This document shows positions 48,850 through 59,149 of a stretch of 64,000 nucleotides of DNA, in pieces. This stretch comes from Henningerozyma blattae CBS 6284 (taxonomy: Eukaryota > Ascomycota > Saccharomycetes > Saccharomycetales > Saccharomycetaceae): the NCBI RefSeq assembly GCF_000315915.1, contig NC_020188.1:761501-825500 (forward strand), written 5' to 3'. The notes under the pieces are model-generated. The model made no database searches. It saw only the letters and a list, made by a program, of their open reading frames with translations, and was not told the DNA's origin. A program made the position numbers and the translations under genes. Numbering within the stretch: position 1 is the first letter of the stretch; every line of letters starts with the position of its first letter.

Positions 48850-51156
48850 ATGTCTACTCCGGTCTTATCGCCTGCTGACTTGCCTTTTCCAATTACTATT
48901 GATCAGCTTATCACCCCCATTGGTTCACATGTAGAAAAAGGTCAACGATTATTTGCTTATAAATTTTGGTATATGGTTGAGATCGCTCAGTCTCCAGATA
49001 ATAATGATCCAACCTCAGAGAACTCCAGCGACCTAAGTGGGAACAATTCTGATAGTAACGAAAATGGCAACAATGCTAGTCATCAAAAGAAAAGTATTAG
49101 AGAATCCATAGAATTTTTTGAATCCCCTTTTGAAGGTGATCTAATTGGCTGGAATGTAGATAAGGGAGATGAAATTATATCTGAAAATCAATTACTCTGT
49201 GACATTAAGAGACCTTGTAACCATGATATTGTATATGCGGGAATATGTACCCAATGCGGCAAAGAAGTTGATGATTCTGACATAATGGATGCAAGCTTAT
49301 CAATATCACATACAGATACAAATTTAAAAATTAGCCGAAAGGAAGCACGAGATATTGACCAATCCAGTATGAGCAGATTGAAAAAAATAAAAAAATTAAT
49401 CCTTGTGGTAGACTTGGATCAAACCGTGATCCACTGTGGTGTCGATCCAACAATTGGAGAGTGGAAAAACGATCCTAAAAATCCAAATTATGAAACATTA
49501 AAAGATGTTAGATCTTTTTCCTTAGATGAAGAACCAATTTTACCACCTTCTTACATGGGCCCAAGGCCGCCAGTTAGAAAATGTTGGTATTACGTTAAAG
49601 TTAGACCAGGCTTAAAAGAATTTTTTGCTAAAATCGCCCCTTTATATGAAATGCACATTTACACCATGGCTACACGAGCTTATGCTTTAGAAATTGCCAA
49701 AATTATTGACCCGGATGGCTCCCTATTTGGAAGTAGAATTCTTTCTCGTGATGAAAATGGCTCTTTGACTCAAAAATCTTTAGAACGCTTATTTCCAACA
49801 GACCAATCAATGGTCATCATTATTGATGATAGAGGTGATGTTTGGAACTGGTGTAATAATCTGATAAAAGTTATTCCATACAATTTCTTCGTTGGCATCG
49901 GTGATATTAATTCAAATTTCTTACCAAGACAACAGAGCACAATGCTACAATTAGGTATACGATCTCATAAAAAGAAAAATACTAATGAAACTTTAAATAG
50001 TGAGGATGACAAGTCTGATTCTACTCTAAGTGTTCATGAGAAAGATAAAACGGAAGAATTATTAACAGATATAATGGACACCGAAAAGAAATTACAAAAA
50101 AAGATAGATGAAGAAGTTAGAAGACAGGAAAAAAAGCTAATTAAAGATGAAATGCCAAAGCGGAAAAGTATTTCAGATGAGTCTAGCAATAATGAACTGT
50201 CCAAAAAGATTGAATTTTCAGCTTCTTTAGAAGTACAACAACAAAATAGACCATTAGCAACATTGCAAAGACATAGACAAAACCAAAGACTACTAATTGA
50301 TGATGATGATGAGCTATTTTATCTCAAAGATATTCTAACTGAGGTCCATGACACGTTTTATGAACAATTAGATGAAGATAAAAATGAATCTGTGAGCATT
50401 CAAACATTAATGCCTCGCCTGAAATTTTCTGTTTTTAGTGGTTATAATTTTGTGTTTTCAGGTTTAATTCCTTTGGGAACCGACATTAGAAGGGCAGATA
50501 TTGTATTGTGGACTAATATGTTTGGTGCAAATTCAACTGCAGATATCGATGAGAATACGACTCATGTAATCACGAAAACTGCTGGTACATATAAGGCTCG
50601 TTTGGCAAAGGCATTTAACCCTGAAATTAAGGTTGTCCATCCAGACTGGATATTTGAATGTCTTGTCTCTTGGAAAAGAATGCCCGAGAAACCATACGAA
50701 TTAATCATAGAACAACCTGCATCAGAAGAAGAACTAGAAGAATTTAAGAAAAAATTAGAACTTAAGAATGAACTATTAGAAAAACGTGAAATGGAAACTG
50801 AGGCACAGTTTGAAGCTTTAAACACGAGAGATCCTGCGATTGATTTATTTGCAAGTGGCACTTCTTGGCTAAATGACGACGATGATGATATTCCAATATC
50901 AGATTCAGACTCTAGCATTGAATCTGACACTGAGAAAAATGAAGAAGATTACGAGCCAAACTTATCAGATGGTAAGAGGTCATTTAAGGAAGAATCGACA
51001 GATCAAATGAGAAATAATAAAAAATTAAAAATTTTGGATGAAAGTGAATCTGAAGTTAAAAAGAACGAAGAGCAGGAAGACACAGACTTGGAAGAAGAAC
51101 TGTTGAATGCTTTGGATGATTTTGATGATGATGATGAAGGGGATAAAAACAATTAA
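48850..51156 (+). CDS. FCP1: RNA polymerase II CTD phosphatase
   Basis: 768 residues (S. cerevisiae Fcp1 is 732). The N-terminal region (DLPFPITIDQL, YKFWYMVE, ESIEFFESPFEGDLIGWNVDKGD, KRPCNHDIVYAGICTQCGKEV) is conserved. The FCPH catalytic domain carries the DXDXT motif at residues 188-192 (DLDQT), then CWYYVKVRPGLKEFF, YTMATRAYALEIAKI, RILSRDENGS and VIIIDDRGDVWNW. A BRCT domain lies at about residues 508-605 (FVFSGLIPLGTD, THVITKTAGTYKARLA, HPDWIFECL). The acidic C-terminus contains WLNDDDDDIPISDSDS, the Rap74/TFIIF-binding type of tail. The enzyme dephosphorylates the Pol II CTD, mainly Ser2, to recycle polymerase. It matches YMR277W. Confidence 0.97.
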   Translation: MSTPVLSPADLPFPITIDQLITPIGSHVEKGQRLFAYKFWYMVEIAQSPDNNDPTSENSSDLSGNNSDSNENGNNASHQKKSIRESIEFFESPFEGDLIGWNVDKGDEIISENQLLCDIKRPCNHDIVYAGICTQCGKEVDDSDIMDASLSISHTDTNLKISRKEARDIDQSSMSRLKKIKKLILVVDLDQTVIHCGVDPTIGEWKNDPKNPNYETLKDVRSFSLDEEPILPPSYMGPRPPVRKCWYYVKVRPGLKEFFAKIAPLYEMHIYTMATRAYALEIAKIIDPDGSLFGSRILSRDENGSLTQKSLERLFPTDQSMVIIIDDRGDVWNWCNNLIKVIPYNFFVGIGDINSNFLPRQQSTMLQLGIRSHKKKNTNETLNSEDDKSDSTLSVHEKDKTEELLTDIMDTEKKLQKKIDEEVRRQEKKLIKDEMPKRKSISDESSNNELSKKIEFSASLEVQQQNRPLATLQRHRQNQRLLIDDDDELFYLKDILTEVHDTFYEQLDEDKNESVSIQTLMPRLKFSVFSGYNFVFSGLIPLGTDIRRADIVLWTNMFGANSTADIDENTTHVITKTAGTYKARLAKAFNPEIKVVHPDWIFECLVSWKRMPEKPYELIIEQPASEEELEEFKKKLELKNELLEKREMETEAQFEALNTRDPAIDLFASGTSWLNDDDDDIPISDSDSSIESDTEKNEEDYEPNLSDGKRSFKEESTDQMRNNKKLKILDESESEVKKNEEQEDTDLEEELLNALDDFDDDDEGDKNN

Positions 51157-51540
51157 GATAATAGCAGCATTAACTTTAGTTAATTACTTGACGTTTTAAT
51201 AAATAGTACTTATTAGTTTTGGTTTTTCTGAATTTTTGTTCTTTCTTTATTGTATTTACATTTTTTTTCTTGCGATTTTTTAACGCTTTGTAACATTATT
51301 TCAATGCACTTTATAAATTTGACTTCCCTTCATTATATATACTCAATTATAATATATACCTAGATTACAATATTCATTAAAGAACTATTTATTTTTTTTT
51401 AGCAAAATAAAGAAAACTATGTGTATAAAGAAAAAATGTATTATAAAAATCGTAGGTATAATTAAATTTTAGGAGTAAGTATTTCCCTAAAGAATAGAAA
51501 ACTGAATGATGAATTGTCTAGTGAAGAAAGAAAACTAATA
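51157..51540. other. convergent intergenic region FCP1-ATR1
   Basis: Shared 3' flank of FCP1 (plus) and the first ATR1 copy (minus). AT-rich, with nothing specific beyond likely terminators. Confidence 0.5.
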
Positions 51541-53217
51541 TTAGCTTGACTCAATGTCTGTCTGCTTATTCTCCTCTAATGATAATACTCTATCTTTCCA
51601 AAGGCATTCAATCATATAACCGCCACTGACGCAGACTGCAAGCCCGGCTAAACCGATGGCAAAGTAAATGGCAGCTCTGTAGCCGTTTAACAAATCTTTA
51701 CCATGAGAATTATGCTTCATTTCAACAGTACCAGCCATACCTAAGCAAATTGAAGTAGAATAATTAATAACGGTATTAACTAACGAACCAGCCATACCCT
51801 GATATTGCATTGGTAATGAATCACTTAAAATGATAGAAGATGCAGGAAAGGAGAAGTCCATACCTAATGGTAATAAAAACATACAGCCTAGCATATTTCT
51901 GAAAAAAGTTTGGTTAACTGGAGTAGCAGCAAATATAATATTACCACCTAAGAATCCCATCATTGAACAACAAAACAAAACAGAAGGTTTGATTTTTTTA
52001 ATGGTCAACCCACAGACTATTGCCACAGTTGAGCCAGAAATAACGAAAATAAAATAAGATGACCCTGCCCAAAGTGGACTATAGTGTCTCAAATTCAATT
52101 CAAACGAAAAATAATAAAATGTCCAAATACCGAATGAACCCCAACCACAGAACAAAGAAAATAGAATCATTAACATACCACGATTTGAAGATATAGCTTT
52201 TGGAATTAAAGGTGTTTTTGCATACTTTACTTCATAAACTACAAATATAACCAACGCACAAAATGATAAAACCAAAAGGACAATAATGTAAGCACTTTGC
52301 CATCCAACTATTGGTGCTTGGTTAAAAACAAAATTTAAAATAATTAATCCAAAAACACCTAGCACAGATCCAAGCCAATCCATTTTTAGGCCATGAATAT
52401 TAGTTGGGATACTATTTGGGATACAATACCAGGATATAATCAAATTTACAAATGAAATTAATCCAAAAGCATAAAAACTCCAAGGCCAATTGCTTTTATC
52501 ATACTTCACCGTAAGACCTGCAAACAACCCCCCTAAAGTAGCACCTGTTGGAGACATTGCTCCAATTATACTTATAATCATATTTTTTCTGAAACATCCA
52601 GGTCTATAAATTGTTCCAATCAAACCAATCATGTTTGGTAATGCAAATGCTAAGCCTAGACCTTGGAAAGCTCTGGCTGTAATAAAAAAAGCATCGTTAT
52701 GTGCGTAAGAAGATAGCCCACATATAATTGACCATACAGTTGTAATAATATAACCTCCTAGTAAAATTTTTTTTAATCCATATATGTCCCCTAGTCTACC
52801 ACTTACTAAAATAAAAGACCCTAGTGCTAATGGGAAAGAGGACATCAACCATGCTTGCCTCGAGCTAGTAGAATCTAGTTCTTTAGCTAATACATTCATT
52901 ATGGATAAAGTCTGTGTTAAACCAGCTTGACTTAGCAGCTGACCTATCATTCCTGAGAAGATAAATCCAAATTCTTGATATTTATTTTTAAAATAATCAG
53001 GATTTTGATAGCTTGAGGATTCGTCATTATCGGCGGTATCAGTTGATAGAACTTGTGTAAGAGAAGAATTTAGTGATGATCTTGAGTCTATATTTTTTAA
53101 ACTTTGTTGTTCCGGATTTTTGCAATCTTCATTATTAGTATAATTGATCTCATTTATTGTATTATCAGATGGATTTTCTTCCATAGAAAACATTTCAATG
53201 CATTGAGAACTAATCAA
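51541..53217 (-). CDS. ATR1: MFS drug:H+ antiporter of the ATR1 family, copy 1
   Basis: 558 residues (S. cerevisiae Atr1 is 542). A soluble N-terminus of about 85 residues is followed by about 14 hydrophobic helices typical of the DHA2 subfamily. Family landmarks are LTQTLSIMN, SFILVSGRLGDIYGLKK (MFS motif A), FFITARAFQGLGLAFALPN, SPTGATLGGLFAGL, FVFNQAPIVGWQSAYI, FGIWTFYYFSFELNLRHYS and SSIILSDSLPMQYQGMAGSLVNT. In S. cerevisiae Atr1 exports borate, aminotriazole and other toxicants from the plasma membrane. It matches the ATR1/YMR279C position. It shares an identical 162-bp tract with the neighbouring copy. Confidence 0.94.
   Translation of the reverse strand: MISSQCIEMFSMEENPSDNTINEINYTNNEDCKNPEQQSLKNIDSRSSLNSSLTQVLSTDTADNDESSSYQNPDYFKNKYQEFGFIFSGMIGQLLSQAGLTQTLSIMNVLAKELDSTSSRQAWLMSSFPLALGSFILVSGRLGDIYGLKKILLGGYIITTVWSIICGLSSYAHNDAFFITARAFQGLGLAFALPNMIGLIGTIYRPGCFRKNMIISIIGAMSPTGATLGGLFAGLTVKYDKSNWPWSFYAFGLISFVNLIISWYCIPNSIPTNIHGLKMDWLGSVLGVFGLIILNFVFNQAPIVGWQSAYIIVLLVLSFCALVIFVVYEVKYAKTPLIPKAISSNRGMLMILFSLFCGWGSFGIWTFYYFSFELNLRHYSPLWAGSSYFIFVISGSTVAIVCGLTIKKIKPSVLFCCSMMGFLGGNIIFAATPVNQTFFRNMLGCMFLLPLGMDFSFPASSIILSDSLPMQYQGMAGSLVNTVINYSTSICLGMAGTVEMKHNSHGKDLLNGYRAAIYFAIGLAGLAVCVSGGYMIECLWKDRVLSLEENKQTDIESS
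52159..52320 (-). repeat. 162-bp tract identical to 55073-55234
   Basis: Exactly identical by direct comparison to the corresponding part of ATR1 copy 2. It encodes QAPIVGWQSAYIIVLLVLSF and the following residues through NRGMLMILF. Sequence on both sides differs at many positions. Confidence 0.95.
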
Positions 53218-54436
53218 ACTTGTATTAAAGGTAACTTGCTTTTTTTTTGATCCTCAAACTCATTTGTTTTGTCACTTGTCTTACTCAAGATACTTTGCTG
53301 TTTTATTTTATTAAGGATCCTCATTTTTATTAAAAATAAATTGTTTTAATTATAAAAAGTCTAGTTTATACAGATTTATGAATAGTTTTTATGATATAAA
53401 AAAATGTAAGGGGAAACATAAGTAGTTCAACATTTATCTCATCATTAATTCAGCTTTACTTCTTCCCCTTATATATTCAATTATTTAATTATTTTGAAAA
53501 TCATTTTACTACACTCGTTCGATTTTTTTATAAATATTATTTAATTAGTTAATTATCTAAATTTCAAGTTATTAAGATTGTTTGCTAACGATTTGATAAT
53601 CTGAGCATATAAGCTTCGTACCTTGGCTGGCTACGTAAGCTTCCAATAGATATTATTACTGTCATCTTTTGAATAATACTCTCTTAATTTCCGTGGATTT
53701 TTGATTATTTCCGTGGACTAACACTGAAACAGAAAATGCTAGATATAGGCCCCTCATCTCTGAGAGGAATTCTTACCAAAATAAAAGAGGAGAATTTGCC
53801 TTGAACAAAGGCACACAATATTTATGGGTAGTTAGTTGCCTACCACTACGGACTTTTCAAGTGTAGACGCGTCTTCCTCAAGGTGATTTGCTGCTGTTTC
53901 TTAGTAATTTGATTTATCTTCTAGTAATCCTTTAAAAAACAGGCATTTACTTCGTTAAGCCAATAATTGTTGCGGCGCAAGAATGTGAGGAGGTGCAGCC
54001 ACACTCTTGGTGGCGAGCATTTGATTGGAATTGTTATCAGCAAGTTTTACTAACATAGACATCGATACAGACCAGTATTTACGTGTTTATTTTTTACGCG
54101 TCATGAATTTCAAGTACCAAGAATGTTTTATCCTAATATGGTATCTGGAGACATAGTGAAAAAATAACTGTACGGTTAATGCAGCCTTTTTTTATTGACG
54201 TGTTCCTAAAAAAGTAAGTTATTTTAATTTCAGATTCATAGTTACTTTTATTAAACCCCGATTTTTTAGTTGAATTAATTAGTCTAAACAGTAGTCTAAA
54301 CAGTCTATAAATGCTTGCTCTATATGACCTCAAAACGGAAGTCGTTATATACATATAATGAACACCTAGTAGAATATTTATAGAAAATAATTTCAGATTC
54401 AAACTTACCCAATAAGATATTAAGGGAAAAAATATA
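53218..54436. other. ATR1 copy 1 promoter region
   Basis: About 1.2 kb. Contains TTAGTAA (53901-53907), which is the Yap1 site TTACTAA on the gene's strand, about 690 bp upstream of the start, and TACGTAAG near 53634. The stretch AGGCCCCTCATCTCTGAGAG (53746) recalls GTGAGGGGCCTC upstream of copy 2 (56430), in inverted order. A 105-codon minus-strand frame at 54133-54450 has no domain and is not called. Confidence 0.45.
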
Positions 54437-56179
54437 TTAACATTCAGCATCAGTTGAATAGGTTTCTAGATGTTTTGGTTTGTTTGTACTTTTAGAGTTC
54501 TCTCTTATAGTAATTAAATTAATAACCATATAGATGCCACTTACAATTATGCCTAGACCTGCTAAAGCATCGGCAAATATCATGGCATTACGATACCCTT
54601 TCAGAATATTCTGGCCATTATCATTGTGATACGCTTCTACTGATCCAGCCATACCCAAGCAAATAGATGTAGAATAGTTAGTAATCGTATAAACTAAGGA
54701 TCCAGCCATACCTTGGTATTGAATAGGTAATGCATCGCTTAGGATGATTGATGCAGCTGGGAAAGAGAGATCAATGCCAATTGGAAGAACAAACATAATC
54801 CCGAGAATATTTTGGAAATATGATTGGTGAATTGGTGTGACAGTGAGCATAACGCATCCCCCCATAAACCCAATCATGGAAATGTACAGGATAACTGAAG
54901 GTGGGACTTTCTTCATCATGAATCCGCATAATGTAGCAATGGCACATCCGGAGACAATAAAAATGAAGTATGAGCCTCCCGCCCAAGCAGCAGTATATCC
55001 TCTAACATTTAAAACGAATGAGAAATAATAGAATGTCCAAGTTCCGAATGCACCCCATCCACAAAATAAGGCAAATAGAATCATTAACATACCACGATTT
55101 GAAGATATAGCTTTTGGAATTAAAGGTGTTTTTGCATACTTTACTTCATAAACTACAAATATAACCAACGCACAAAATGATAAAACCAAAAGGACAATAA
55201 TGTAAGCACTTTGCCATCCAACTATTGGTGCTTGATTGAAGACAAAATTTAATATTAATAAGCCAAAAATCCCTAGAATTGCTCCAATCCAATCCATAGA
55301 AAGATTGTATATATTTGTTGGAATATTATTTGGAATAGAATACCAGCTTAGAATCATATTACAAAACGAAACAATTCCGAAGGAATAAAAACTCCAAGGC
55401 CATTGTTTGGGATCCTTAGTTCCAATAATTCCAGCAAATAACCCTCCTAATGTTGCTCCAATTGGGGACATTGCACCTAGTGTACCAATTATCATATTTT
55501 TTTTCATTGAACCTGGCTCATAAATAACTCCAATTAATCCTAATGAATTAGGTAATACAAAAGCTAATCCAAGACCCTGAAATGCTCTTGAGGTGATAAA
55601 AAATGCGTCGTTATGTGAATAAGAAGAAAATCCACATATTAAAGACCAAATAGTTAAAATTGCATAACCACCAAGCAAGACCTTCTTTAAACCATAGATA
55701 TCACCTAATCTCCCACTTACTAATATGAATGAACCCATAGATAATGTAAATGAAGCCATTAGCCATGCTTGTCTGGATTTTTCTGCATTAAGTTCTTCAG
55801 CTAAAATATTCATAATAGATAATGCTTGTGTTAAACCAGCTTGGCTCATAAATTGACTAACCATACATGATATTATAAATAAATATTCATGTGTTCTATT
55901 TTTAAAATATTTTGGAGATAACACTTTATTTTCTGATTGAAGATTTTCTGAGTTTATATCAGAGTCATTTGAGACTGAAGAAATAGAGCCTATTACCTCA
56001 TTCATACTCGTATTCGTCTGTGAATCCTGTGAATAATTTTTTTTTAACTGAAAATAGTCTTTCCTTTCTTTACTTTCTGGGGTAGCATCTATATCTAATG
56101 TTTCAGCAGTGGATAATGATATTATACTTATCTGAGTATTTTCTTTTTGAAGATTCTGATTAATATTTTGTTCCGACAT
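54437..56179 (-). CDS. ATR1: MFS drug:H+ antiporter of the ATR1 family, copy 2
   Basis: 580 residues, a tandem paralogue of copy 1 with a similar soluble N-terminus (ISLSTAETLDIDATPESKE) and about 14 helices. Landmarks are LTQALSIMN, SFILVSGRLGDIYGLKK, FFITSRAFQGLGLAFVLPN, MSPIGATLGGLFAGIIG, FGTWTFYYFSFVLNVRGY and SIILSDALPIQYQGMAGSLVY. The two proteins are clearly homologous throughout but diverged except for the identical block. Retention of two intact copies suggests dosage or substrate specialisation (inference). TTACTAA at 56594-56600 lies about 415 bp upstream. Confidence 0.94.
   Translation of the reverse strand: MSEQNINQNLQKENTQISIISLSTAETLDIDATPESKERKDYFQLKKNYSQDSQTNTSMNEVIGSISSVSNDSDINSENLQSENKVLSPKYFKNRTHEYLFIISCMVSQFMSQAGLTQALSIMNILAEELNAEKSRQAWLMASFTLSMGSFILVSGRLGDIYGLKKVLLGGYAILTIWSLICGFSSYSHNDAFFITSRAFQGLGLAFVLPNSLGLIGVIYEPGSMKKNMIIGTLGAMSPIGATLGGLFAGIIGTKDPKQWPWSFYSFGIVSFCNMILSWYSIPNNIPTNIYNLSMDWIGAILGIFGLLILNFVFNQAPIVGWQSAYIIVLLVLSFCALVIFVVYEVKYAKTPLIPKAISSNRGMLMILFALFCGWGAFGTWTFYYFSFVLNVRGYTAAWAGGSYFIFIVSGCAIATLCGFMMKKVPPSVILYISMIGFMGGCVMLTVTPIHQSYFQNILGIMFVLPIGIDLSFPAASIILSDALPIQYQGMAGSLVYTITNYSTSICLGMAGSVEAYHNDNGQNILKGYRNAMIFADALAGLGIIVSGIYMVINLITIRENSKSTNKPKHLETYSTDAEC
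55073..55234 (-). repeat. 162-bp tract identical to 52159-52320
   Basis: The partner of the tract in copy 1. Identity begins at AAATAGAATC and ends at TTGGTGCTTG, where the two genes diverge at the next base (A here, G in copy 1). Confidence 0.95.
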
Positions 56180-57480
56180 TTTAATTAGCTTTATATTACT
56201 GGATGGTCCTGCGAATAACTGTTACATAATTCTAAAAGTAGAATTACTTCAATAAATATTTACAACTATTCAAAGGTTGCTTTTATATATTAGTATTTTA
56301 CTATTTTTTTTCAAAAAATTCTAAAAAAAATAGCTCAAAGATTCACAAACTACTGCCTAGCATATGCAAGATAAACGCGTCAACCACTACTTAATGAGAA
56401 TTAGAGATTATATTTACGTGCTTATAATAGTGAGGGGCCTCTTTTATTAGCTTTTCAACCTTGAGATATAAGCGCAGTGCCTTGTACATTCTCTTTTCCA
56501 ATACTAGTATTTCATCGGAGTGGGCGCATCAATTTTCCTATTATGAAATAAAGATGAAAAGTTTTTGGGAAAAAAGAGATACAAATGACGAATATTACTA
56601 ATGTTAGGCGAAGAGTTTTTCTTACAATACCATAGCAACCATTTTGGGTTCTTTAAGGCATTCACGGGAAAAATAATGATCTACGAGAATAGTAAGCAAG
56701 ATATTTTGAATTTTAATGCACACATTAACTTGAATGAAAAAAATAAATTAGTGCTTGATTTCACTTGTTGCTTATATAGAACAGCAACTTCAGGGAATTT
56801 ATTTGTGCTTGAAGGATTTACATTCTTATAATCAAATTGAGATATTATTAACGTTAATAGTTTTCAACTAACAATTTTACATATTTATTACAGGGTAACA
56901 GTAAATTATTAATTTTACACAATATTGGTAAAACAAATACTATAGTTTTGTTTATCTCAAAATTACTACAAATTATAATAGAGTGGTAAGAAGTTTAGAT
57001 ATGAGCATGTTAATATATATTGATAAGCATTCCTTTAACTATCAAAATCCATACCTTAAGAAAGTATTGGTAGTTAAATAGGTTTATAAGTCTGTAATTC
57101 TCAAGCTAATAAAAATCGGGATTATAGACATCTGCAAATCTATTATCCAGATATCTCTATACTACGTTGAAGTCTTATTTTCAGAGTATGTGAATCCAAT
57201 TAATACGTTTTAAATGCGTCCTGTTAAAGTGACAGTTTGTCATTGAGAATTATTCTATACTACCCTGCATCCCAAGTACATCTCCAGGTATCCCTGACTG
57301 GTACAAATATGCACTTTTCAACCTTTGAGCCACAAGTCCATAACCCTAGTTTGGTATACAGCATTACTGGCTCTTCAACAAAAGTTTGATAATTAATGAA
57401 TGTGTATTTTTGATCTTTAGTTCAAGTATAGTATAAATTTTTCCTTCATTCACCAAATAGCTTAGATTTTTAGAGTCTAT
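56180..57480. promoter_or_regulatory. ATR1 copy 2 promoter and downstream AT-rich DNA
   Basis: TTACTAA (56594-56600) is the optimal Yap1 recognition element, and S. cerevisiae ATR1 is a known Yap1 target. Beyond about 56.6 kb there is AT-rich DNA with one 76-codon frame (56601-56831) of no recognisable content. Nothing else was identified to 57480. Confidence 0.45.
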
Positions 57481-57697
57481 TGCTGGACTATGATTATATC
57501 ACTTTCTATTAAGTGGTAAAATACTTTTTATCACGTGACTTATTGTTTAAAATGTGTTTTTCTGTTTATATCGAAAAACACTATTTAAGAAATATATTCA
57601 TTTTAGTTATAGTATTTACTATATATTTCTAAATAAAGTAATCGTCTTTACATCTTAAACACTGTATAACAATGTCTAACTCTCTTGAATCCCAGTA
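57481..57697 (+). repeat. 217-bp LTR-like repeat, copy 2
   Basis: The same repeat as 38691-38906, about 95% identical, from TGCTGG to CCCAGTA. It contains CACGTGAC and TATATTTCTAAATAAAG. It lies about 270 bp upstream of tRNA-Lys(CUU). Confidence 0.75.
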
Positions 57698-57965
57698 GAA
57701 TGTATTGATTGTAACTGCATTAATAGCTGCCTTAGATCAAGTACGACGTAACTGATCATGTTCTGAATTATTCTACTGTCGCACAAGGATTACTCTTAGC
57801 ATTAAGTCCTTCTTAGAAAAGCAGACATCAGTATATTGTTCAGTCCGGAACCACCTTTTTTCAAAAGAGCTACCAAAGTCTTGTAGTTTTAAGCGTTTGG
57901 TTACTATTTAGTGTGCCGCTATAATTTATTTTCTCATTTATTTTTCTCAGAAAATAACAAAACAG

Positions 57966-58038
57966 GCCTTGTTGGCGCAATCGGTAGCGCGTGTGACTCT
58001 TAATCACAAGGTTAGGGGTTCGATCCCCCTACAGGGCT
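57966..58038 (+). tRNA. tRNA-Lys(CUU)
   Basis: 73 nt without intron, starting GCCTTGTTGGCGCAATCGG and ending CTACAGGGCT. Anticodon CTT is at 57999-58001 and the T arm reads GGGGTTCGATCCCC. It closely matches yeast tRNA-Lys(CUU). A TTTTT terminator is at about 58043. Confidence 0.97.
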
Positions 58039-58159
58039 TAACTTTTTGTTAGATTCTAGTAGTATTTTTTTAGATATTGCCACGTATTGTTCTATGGCAG
58101 CAAGTCCGGAGTTCAACTATATTATACTTGGTATAAAGATTCTATTTATCTAACTGTGT

Positions 58160-58406
58160 ATGTATGGTGATTAAGATATTAATTATTTTTCTCTAGACTT
58201 AGAAACTCAACCCGCTCGTTGCTTTCTTCGTTCGTTGCTTTCTTCATTTGTTCTTCATGTAAGATTGTTCCTTTTTATATTCACATTCTCGAGTTCTTGT
58301 TCTATGTTTGTTTTTGTGTCACGTGATTCATGTCTGACCTAAATAAATATATACATAATTATTAATCCTTGAAATCACGTGATACATATTCTTAGAATAT
58401 GTGACA
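58160..58406 (-). repeat. probable solo LTR (TGTCACATATT family), copy 3
   Basis: The minus strand begins TGTCACATATTCTAAGAATA, similar to the copies at 34228 and 34668. It contains a tandem TTCGTTCGTTGCTTTCTTC duplication near 58215-58245. The left end is approximate. Confidence 0.45.
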
Positions 58407-58769
58407 AGATATTTTTTCTCTTGTATAATCACTAATTTTGATGATAATTTAGAAAAATTTAAGATTAGAATTGGTACACTCTCTTTTAGAAGATTTTTGT
58501 ATCAAAGTTATATTTTTCAATGTTCAAGAAAATAGGAACAGCGCCATACAAATAGATACTCCGTCTTATGTTAAAAAGGTTGATCTATCATTAAGAAAGG
58601 AATTTATGATAATTAACATATTTTTCTACGCCCACTTAATTCAATTGTATTACAATTCCTCCTACTGCATACCGCGATGCATTAGTATGGGGGTTCCTGG
58701 TACATATGGCCCGATAAATGGAAGAGTTATCTGTAATTATTTAAACCACCGTAATAATATATAATATTC

Positions 58770-58948
58770 TCTTCAAATTGCCAATTGAGAATATTTATTA
58801 CATATTCTTTTATCTGTTCTACTCTTCTATATACGTGTTTACGTTATTAGTTGCCGTGAGTCTCATTTCGAGAACTGTTCGAGTTCATGCGTTATGAATA
58901 TAACCGCGCCACATATTAGATAATAAAAGCTGTTATGAAAATGCGACA
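58770..58948 (-). repeat. probable LTR fragment (same family), copy 4
   Basis: The minus strand begins TGTCGCATTTTCATAACAG, with TTTTATTATCTAATATGTGG corresponding to the conserved block of copy 1. The 97-codon plus-strand frame at 58471-58764, between copies 3 and 4, may be retroelement debris; no domain was recognised. Confidence 0.4.
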
Positions 58949-59149
58949 AAGGTGTGAATATTCTCTAGAATTTAAAAATATGAATTGTATGCAAAAGAAG
59001 CTAGGATTCTAAGTGGGTTTTTATAAGAGTGCTCATATTATTACATGGTATCTGTTTATAAATACTTCTAAAAAACCGAATCTATTTATATGTCGAGGAC
59101 TGTAGATTGTATAAAAGTATCAGTTAGTGCTTAGTGTTTAAAACCCAAC

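Noticed and set aside
54133..54450. 105-codon minus-strand frame between the ATR1 copies
   Set aside because: Overlaps the 3' end of ATR1 copy 2 and has no recognisable domain; probably chance.
58471..58764. 97-codon plus-strand frame between two LTR-like copies
   Set aside because: No domain or conserved motif seen. It lies in retroelement debris, and could be an internal remnant but not a supported gene.
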